A DNA stretch of 64,000 bases, taken from Hysterangium stoloniferum. Lineage: Eukaryota > Basidiomycota > Agaricomycetes > Hysterangiales > Hysterangiaceae. Under the pieces are notes generated by a model. That model was given only the letters and a program-made list of their open reading frames with translations. It was not told the origin of the DNA and did not search any database. A program made the translations under genes and the position numbers. Below are positions 57,223-64,000 of this stretch, piece by piece; position 1 is the stretch's first letter; every line of letters begins with the position of its first letter. The stretch is from assembly GCA_015178975.1 (NCBI GenBank), contig WHVD01000097.1, positions 267,405 through 331,404 of the forward strand. The letters run 5' to 3'.

Positions 57223-59268
57223 CTATACTAGGTGTCGAAGAGCATCTGGGACGCCGCCCCAAGCTTCCTGTGAGGATCCCCCAAGGTCCAAAATGATGTT
57301 TCCCCATCGTTCCCTTTTTACTCTGAAGGATTCGGCTATTCTCGCCCGAGCCAAATCACTAGAATTCCTGTACAAGGAGTCGGCCCATCATCTGTAGGCT
57401 TTCTCTCTGCAACGAACGACTGTGCAGACACTAACTGGTGGAGCGGAAATCCACGCGAGAAGAGGAGCATTGGGGAGGGGAAACGAAGACGCGGGCAGTG
57501 GGGCAGGAACGTGTGGCTGCATGGTGGTCTCTGTGGGAGGCATCAGGACGAGGGCCTCGAGTAAATCTACTAAGCCAGCAATAGAGAGGACATTCGCTGA
57601 GTCTGGGGGCAGACGGTGAAGCTCCACTATGATGTGCCGGAACATAGAGAGTTTAATCTCCTGTGCTGCTCGCGCAAAGTTCTTCCCCTCTGCGAGATCC
57701 TCGAAGGAGAGATAGAAATCCTCCATTATCTCCGACAATGCAGCCAGACCACGACAACCCTTAAGGCTCCCTTGAAGGACCGGTTGCTGAAGTACTGGCA
57801 CGAGCTGTGATAGCACCCTTCTGACAGGAAACTGTTCGGAAGGGTAGTTGACAGCTACTCGCATCCAGAAAGTTGTGGATACGGGCTCAGTGAGGGGAAG
57901 CGGGCTGTTGAGGACGGGAATAGGGGATTGTTCTCGGAGAGGAGTGGTGGCTTTCTGCATCTCCTTCACCTTTCTGCTTGCCATGGGATCGATGACGTCC
58001 GGTGTAGGGGGGTCCAAATCGACATCCATTCGCTCTGGTGGAAGGTCCTGGATAGGGCTACCCAAGGACACGCAATGTGAATACGGAGAGTCGGGAGGGA
58101 TACCCGGTGACGGTGGAAGTTGGGTCGGTACCGGTATAGCTTTCGGGGAGGGAGAGAGACGAGGCGCCAGAATCGGGGAAGGTTCACGTTGGGCTGAGGG
58201 AGTGTGTGCCGGGTGAAGGATGGGAGGGGGCCTCGACATCCTAAGTGAGGTTGGGACCGGTACAGCTTTTGAAGAGGGAGGTAAATGAAGCATTAGAATC
58301 GGGGCTGAGGGAGTGTGTGTAGGGTGAATGATGGGAAGGGGCCTCGACGTTGGCGAAAGATGTGGGACCGGAATCGTGGAAGGTTCGCGTTCCAATGACT
58401 GTTGACTAGGGTGGTGACCCCTCCATACTCTGGATGACGGTCTCCGCGTTTGTCTTTGGTTGGGGTTGCTGGTTACGAAGCGAACTTTAGACGGGAGAAG
58501 GAACCCTTCATGGCAATCCTCTCCCAGAGATCGGATGCTATACACGCCATTCCTGTTCTCGTCTTCCTCCTCATCCTCATCCGAGGAAAAATCAATTGGT
58601 CCCCTACGGTATTCTTTTTCTCGTTGGGGCAATGTTTGACCGTCCCCTCGGGTAAGAACTATTCGTTGCAACTTAATGCGTCGAAGTAGCTCCCAGTCGT
58701 AAAAGATGGTACCCTCCTTCTCCTTCCAGCTCTTGGTTCCCGTCGTCCTAATGCAAGGCGTCCCACCCTCACTATCATCAGTCTCCGCGAAGTCGGCCCA
58801 TTTCTCTCCCGTGGGGGGAAGGATTGGCGTGGAAGCTCTGTTTCTGAATTGTGCTCTGTACTCACGCCGCTGCCGCTTGGAGGGGACTCCTTCTCTTGCT
58901 CCCCTCACCTCCTGTTGACTTCTATACTCAGCACGCCTTTCTCTTTTGTGGGTGAGCCTCCTTGCGTTGTGTTCTTCCATAAACATTTCCTGCTTCCGCA
59001 TGATAGCAGCGATTTCCTCAGATGACGGTCTGACGGAGGGGCCTAACGGCTTACTCCAATCCGTACCGGTATTTCCCCCCGGCTCATCACCAAAGGAGAA
59101 AGTCGACAGGGGGGTTGATTCTTGGGTACCCCAATTGCTCTCGACATTGTCTGTACGAGGCACGCGGGTGATGAATCCCCCGCCGGTCGTGGATGTACTG
59201 GCTGTCGGGGCTTGCGGGACCTTTTTGAACTTAGGGAGGACTTGCTTGTTTTGTTGGAAAGGGAGCAT
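57223..59268 (-). pseudogene. GYP2 ORF3, near-intact, unrecognised protein
   Basis: 682 codons including the stop, with a single internal TGA (57388-57390) at an Arg position (KAYR-stop-WADS; GYP1 has an Arg codon). Start MLPFQQNKQVLPKFKKVPQA. Blocks in order: Thr/Ser/Gly N-terminus; EEIAAIMRKQEMFMEEHNAR and a basic, probably helical stretch; EKWADFAETDDSEGGTPC at about 170; EGTIFYDWELLRRIKLQ; acidic SSDEDEEEDEN; GEDCHEGFLL and RVWRGHHPSQQ; a Pro-rich linker with SPYSHCVSLGSPIQD; then FWMRVAVNYPSEQFPVRRVL, an all-helical-looking C-terminal half (IKLSMFRHIIVELHRLPPDS, AGLVDLLEALVL) and the end LGGSSQEAWGGVPDALRHLV. No transmembrane segment, signal peptide or known catalytic motif is visible. 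Position between pol and the 3' LTR is where envelope-like genes lie, but nothing in the sequence looks like one. Confidence 0.85.
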
Positions 59269-59340
59269 TATAGCACGATAAAGTGGTGAAGTTCAAGATA
59301 GAGGGAAGGGCTGTAGATAGGTGAAGGATGTGGTGTGAAA

Positions 59341-59410
59341 GATAAAGAAAATTTATGCGAATCTACGTGTACTTTTTTATATATATATTGAATTGAAACT
59401 CCGCTCGGTT
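59341..59410 (-). promoter_or_regulatory. Conserved TATA-bearing spacer upstream of GYP2 ORF3
   Basis: Minus strand: AACCGAGCGGAG, TATATATATAAAAAAG, then ATTCGCATAAA; about 75-140 bp before the ORF3 start. Same order of blocks as 29129-29180 in GYP1. Confidence 0.55.
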
Positions 59411-59615
59411 GGTCGTTAAATAAAATTCATTAATTGTGGCCGGGTTTTGGGGAAATGTGTCCGCCGCCAATTAGTGGTTGTCCCAATCGACCGGAGGGAT
59501 AGAAAAATGAAAGAGAATAAAAGCCAATGAGATGGCTCACTGAATAACTGAGATATTTCTGAAAGGAAGTTACGAAAGAGATGGAATAGATGATTCCTTG
59601 AGCGCATATATCCCG

Positions 59616-62600
59616 TTAAATGTTGAACAGCGCCTTGTACGCCCTCAGAAGTGCCAGAGCATTTCTGAGGTCAGTGCTGCTTAACCATGAATCCTCTTCG
59701 GGTCCATAACCTTTCCAGCGCACCCTAAATAGCAGACGATTTCGCTGTTTCCTATGTCCAACAATAGCTTCGACTTCATATTCTTCATGATCTGATTTCA
59801 ACTCTCTTAGGTTCTCAAGTTGAGGTCTCGGACCTAGCTTGGAAGGAGAGGGTTGATATTTCCACAGATGATCCCGATTAATGACTGGATGCATCGGATA
59901 CTCTGGGGGGATCTTAAGCCTAAATACTTGAGAGTTCAATTTCTCAAGGACCTCGAATGGTCCAATCCATCTTTGTATTAGTTTCTTCCCCGTTCCCTTG
60001 ACTTCCACCAGTTCGAGGGAATGGGGGTTCACCAATACAAAGTCTCCCTCAGAGATATCTTCTACAGGTCTTTGCTTCTTGTTATACGCTCATGCTTGAA
60101 TCTCTTGGGCTCGAGCGATTGAATCCCGCACCATCTGCCGATGATTTTCTAGCTCGAGGATCCATTGGTCGGCCATAGGGCTGTCTGATAGTTCTCTAGG
60201 AACTGGGGGTTCGTCACCTCCTAGGACTCGAGACATTCCTCTTGGAAGGTATCCCATTAATAAGAAGGCCGGGGCGTAGTTTGTGGAACTGTGAACAGTC
60301 GAGTTGTATGCGTGAACAACTACCTCAATCCACTGGGACCAGCTTTCCTTAGCAGAGGCACAATAGGCTCAAAGCATCTGTTCTATGGTCGCATTCATAT
60401 TCTCCATTTGCCCATCCGTTTGAGGATGATGAGCCGAAGATACTGCAAGGGTGGTACCATAGATCTTACAGACTTCCCGCCAAAACCTGCAGGTCCATCT
60501 CTTATCCCGGTCACAGATTATTCAAGAGGGCAGTCCGAAGGGGCTTGCTACCTGTTTGACAAATATTCGTGCGAATCCTTCAGCCGTAAGGTTCAAAAAG
60601 GTAGGTATTGTAATAGCGTAACACATCAATTTATCAACGGTGACGAAGACTGCGGAATACGAATCCTTTCCTGAATCGGGTAGTCCAGTGATTAAGTCCA
60701 TAGAAACTACCTCGAATGGCCTAAAAGGTATGTCAGCCAGTCTGAGGGCTCCTTGACGAGCGGTGCGATCGACTTTGGTTTTTTGGCAGATGTCGCAGGT
60801 ACATGCGTACGACACACAATCTTGTAGCATTCTTGGCCAAAAGAACCGGTCTTTCATCAGGTTGAACAACCGCTGGCCTCCGGCGTGTGCTCCCTCAAAA
60901 GGGTTATCATGTACCAACCTCAGAATCGAGTTAATCATAGTTCTGGGTACACAGACTCGACTTTTCCAGTCCGAGTCGCGAAAGTACAGGAGTCGGTTTG
61001 CTCCCACGAAGTAGTGAGAAGGAGTAACAACCGCGTTGGGTGAAGGGGTATCTAGAGCGTAGAGATTCCTGAAAACGGGGTCCTTTGAATAACCCTCTAG
61101 AAATTTCTTTATATATCCCTCCTCAATGCTGATTAGTAGCTGAGGATGACGCAATGCGAAGTCAGACTCGTCTTCCTGGTCGTTCCTTATTGCGTTATGA
61201 GAATCCCATTCTGACTGTCGGACCTTTTGAGTTACTCCAAAAGGTTCCATAGAATCGAGTATGGTAGAGAAGACCGCCTTCTTAGCGGGTTCATCCTTCC
61301 ATAGTTTTTCCTCAGTATTCTTGTACAGAGAGGTCGAGGTGATAGCCTGCAAATCATCTCTAATAGGGCTCACGAAGGCTGGTACCCGAGGGAGTCTGGA
61401 CAGTGGATCCACGTTGCTGTGAACTCTCCCTGCTCGATGCAAAATCTCGAGACCTGGAAATGCAGCGTATATCACCCCCCATGCGGCTAGTCGACGATTA
61501 GTGTTCTCGTAAGATCTAGCCCATTGCAGAGCTGCATGGTCCGTAAAGAGCAGAACATGTTCACCTTCAATGAAAGGTTGAAAGTGGACTAGTCCCTCCT
61601 TTGCTGCTAATGCTTCCCATTCAGTAGCAGAATAGTTACGCTCAGCACTTTTCAGTGTGCGACTCCAATATGCAATGACTCGTTCAACAGTAACTTCGGT
61701 CGCCTCAAAAGTGGATCCCCACGAATCCGACCACTCAATCTCGGGCTGTTTGGTTTTGTACTGATGAACAAAGGATGGCACGTCCTGCGCACGGTCAAAA
61801 GCCAACTTGGCTTGTGCATAGATTTTAGTGTCCACTAAGTCTCCTAAAGCCATCTTCTGGACTTGTTGGAGACAACAACCCAAGGCAAAATCCAAAGCGT
61901 CTGTATACAATCGGTAGGGCATCCCACTAACTGGATGTCCCAGCACTGGAGCTGATCCTAATGTGGTTTTAACATCCTCATAAGCTCGGACATGTTCAGC
62001 AGTCCACGTCCAAGGTGTTCCCTTTTTTAGGAGCAAGAATAAAGGGGACACCATCCATGAATAGAATGGTATATATGCTGAAAAGTAAAGGACCATTCCA
62101 AGGAACCGTTGTAGATCAGAAACCTTAGTGGGTGGGGCCAATTCCAATATAGCGCGAACTTTTTCTTGGTGGATTGAAAAACCCAACCTAGATACTTTAT
62201 GACCCAATAACAATATCGAATTATATCCGATAAAACATTTCTTGGGGGAGAGAGTGATACTGGCCGAAGCGATAGCGCCAAGCACCTGATTCAGGTGAAG
62301 CAAATGATCATCCCAGTTCTTAGAGAATATGACTATGTCATCGATGTAGACTAAACAAAAAATCCACAAGTAGGGTGCTAAAACTGTTTGCATGACGTGC
62401 TGAAATGTGGAGGGGCCGTTTCTGAGCCCGAATGGCATCCTTTTAAATTGCCACAGCCCTCTATGGGATCTAAAGGCTGTTTTGGGCTTATCGTCCTCCA
62501 ACATTTCTAATTGAGTAACCCCGGCTAGCGCATCGAAAGAAGAAAGAACATTTGACCCCGACAGCACCTGCATAATCTCCGATTGACGTGGTAAAGGGAA

Positions 62601-63513
62601 TTCGTCTGGAACAGTGAGATGATTAAGTTTCTGATAGTCGATGACCACCCACGGTTTACCATTGCGATATACTACAAAGGCTGGTGCTCCCCAGGGGCTT
62701 TTAGATGGCTCAATGACACCCTGTTCGAACCAGGTATCCATTTGCTCGTCTATAACTCTCCTATTGGCAGGGGACGAAGGGAACATAGGCATGGATATGG
62801 GCTGGGCTCCCTCTTTCAAGGGACAGGGACTCTACATTCCACTTGCCCTAACCGTCTGTCGACTCCGAAAGCCTTAATGTTCTCAGTCAAAACTGATCTG
62901 AGACGTGGCAGGACCTCCGTTGGTATATCTGGTCCCAAATTGACTAACTTGTGAAGATCCTCTGAGGCAAATTTCTCGTTATCAGCCACTGCAGCTGTCT
63001 TAGGACCAGGTGGTTCGAAATCGTCTGCAATCTCTGGTTCAACAGGTGGCTTAGGCCTTTCTGAGGTGACTTGACAGTCCTCCTCAAGTTGAGAGAGACT
63101 TTCGATAAGGTGTGCGATCTTGGTCGCGCCTGCTACCATTAAACCTTTCTCCTTGAGTGACCTGGGCTTGTGAGCCCAATGAGCGGGGTCATGAATTATC
63201 CCTATTGTCTCCCCTCGTCGGATAGTCTTAGGGGTTAGCGATGGATTGGCTAAAGGTACTGCCGCACTATTCCTTGAAATTGCCGTGATTGGTGTGGCTA
63301 ATATCGAACCGTCCTCATTTTGCAGTACAATTCCTTCAACAATCCATTCATTGCCCTCTAGATCTTCAACAAAAATAGGCACTAGTCTGGCTGACTCTGG
63401 ATCGATAGTGCAATCCTCCGAGGCTCGCACGACTCTTTCAGTATGCACACCTTTATCAGGGAGAGAGGTGAGTTTGGATGACTCCTTCTCATGCTTCCCG
63501 AAAGGGGCCTTAT
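59616..63513 (-). pseudogene. GYP2 pol, lightly damaged, 5' truncated
   Basis: Starts in the linker after the protease (63448: HTERVVRASEDC). RT from about 62800: QSEIMQVLSGSNVLSSFDAL, MPFGLRNGPSTF, catalytic YIDDIVIFS. RNase H: LYTDALDFALGC, YSATEWEALAAKEGL, TDHAALQWARSYE. Integrase: HHCC finger (HDNPFEGAHAGG ... CDICQKTK), VSMDLITGLP, ICDRDKRW, HHPQTDGQMENMNA. Chromodomain at about 59640-59800: EYEVEAIVGHRKQRNRLLF, RWKGYGPEEDSW. Damage: a 1-bp deletion near 62820 just before KEGAQPISM, and TGA at 60522, 60369 and 60090. A 765-codon stretch (60522-62819) is open. Confidence 0.93.
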
Positions 63514-63988
63514 TGTGAGGAGTATGCTTTTACCACAGTTTCATTGTGGTAAAATACTCCTTTTATTTTAATTATATTTTACATATTCTATTCATATTTT
63601 TCTATCTTTCATATTCTTTGAATATTGCATATTTCATTAGTTCGAAGCATTGTGTATTACTTGTGGGTGCACTCAGCACCAATTAGAACTCAGACACACT
63701 TTAACCCAAGAACCACCACTCGTAAGACACAAACTAGGTCTACTACGAGCAGTGATCAGGGTAACGTGTCAGCTACCATATAGGTAGCATTATCTGAACT
63801 ACTGAATACTTCTGGCCTCGAACTGTAATAGTCGAGGCCTCCACTCGAATCATCGCACTCGTTGACTCCTTCGTCATCTCGTGCTCTTTCTCTCACTTTC
63901 TCTTATATTGCACCGAATAGGTCAATATCCTTCCTTTCTACTCATTTCTTCGTATATAGAACGGTCAGAACTTCCGCCACTCTTCACA
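63514..63988 (+). repeat. 5' LTR (family B) of a plus-strand element at the right edge
   Basis: 475 bp, TGTGAGGAGTATGC ... CTCTTCACA, then GTAGTGATCTGA to the window end, matching the post-LTR block of element 2. Left flank is CTTAT. As the following bases are internal sequence rather than CTTAT, a full or longer element (element 5) continues to the right. It interrupts GYP2 pol. Confidence 0.85.
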
Positions 63989-64000
63989 GTAGTGATCTGA

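Larger units (their letters stand above)
56556..63513 (-). mobile_element. GYP2, Gypsy chromovirus with family C LTR
   Basis: Minus strand: 3' LTR (56556-57197), ORF3, spacer, pol from the post-protease linker to the chromodomain. Truncated at 63513, where a plus-strand element is inserted; gag, protease and 5' LTR are therefore off the window. Inserted at GGTAG in element 3 ORF3. Much better preserved than GYP1. Confidence 0.92.

Noticed and set aside
57223-59268. ORF3 as an envelope gene
   Set aside because: No signal peptide, transmembrane segment or cleavage motif visible; the Pro-rich linkers and charged blocks argue for a cytoplasmic or nuclear protein.

Overview
The window looks like nuclear DNA of a filamentous basidiomycete, most likely an Agaricomycete. 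The evidence is gene structure (many short exons, introns of about 50-70 nt, one GC-AG intron, a 10-nt microexon), single-copy eukaryotic genes, and LTR retrotransposons of the fungal chromovirus type. I cannot name a species.

Positions 1-17.7 kb are gene-bearing and nearly free of mobile DNA. I could reconstruct five genes exon by exon: a Tlg2/syntaxin-16 t-SNARE (2439-4016, +), the proteasome lid subunit Rpn7 (7634-9266, +), a HAD-family hydrolase-like protein (12019-13035, +), mitochondrial ribosomal protein bS6m (13168-13684, -) and Tudor-SN/SND1 (13844-17669, +, 20 exons). bS6m and Tudor-SN are divergent across 159 bp; the HAD gene and bS6m are convergent. Two long stretches (4.0-7.6 kb and 9.3-12.0 kb) hold no gene I can support.

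Positions 18.2-64 kb are a dense nest of transposons. In order: a Ty1/copia RNase H remnant in which a 16-bp minisatellite has expanded; the 5' end of a Tc1/mariner element cut by a Ty3/Gypsy chromovirus (GYP1, 19787-32358, +); a gutted minus-strand relative (element 2, 32364-40374) filled with degenerate GC-rich satellites and a 21-bp minisatellite; an AT-rich island with a truncated acidic-repeat gene; a broken RecQ-like helicase gene (42157-47258, -); and three minus-strand chromoviruses nested in one another (element 4 at 47813, element 3 at 53867, GYP2 at 56556-63513), the last cut by the 5' LTR of a plus-strand element leaving the right edge. Eight extra complete LTRs without internal sequence lie inside these units, with 5-bp target duplications that I could read for each.

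The Gypsy elements share gag, pol (protease, RT with YIDD, RNase H, HHCC integrase, C-terminal chromodomain) and an additional third ORF of about 680 codons between the chromodomain and the 3' LTR. I do not recognise this protein. It is present in four elements here, has conserved central and C-terminal blocks, and is preceded by a conserved TATA-bearing spacer; it is the best candidate for something undescribed. Nearly all premature stops in these elements are TGA at arginine positions, and where an intact copy exists it often has CGA, pointing to C-to-T decay at CpG, as expected of methylated, silenced repeats.
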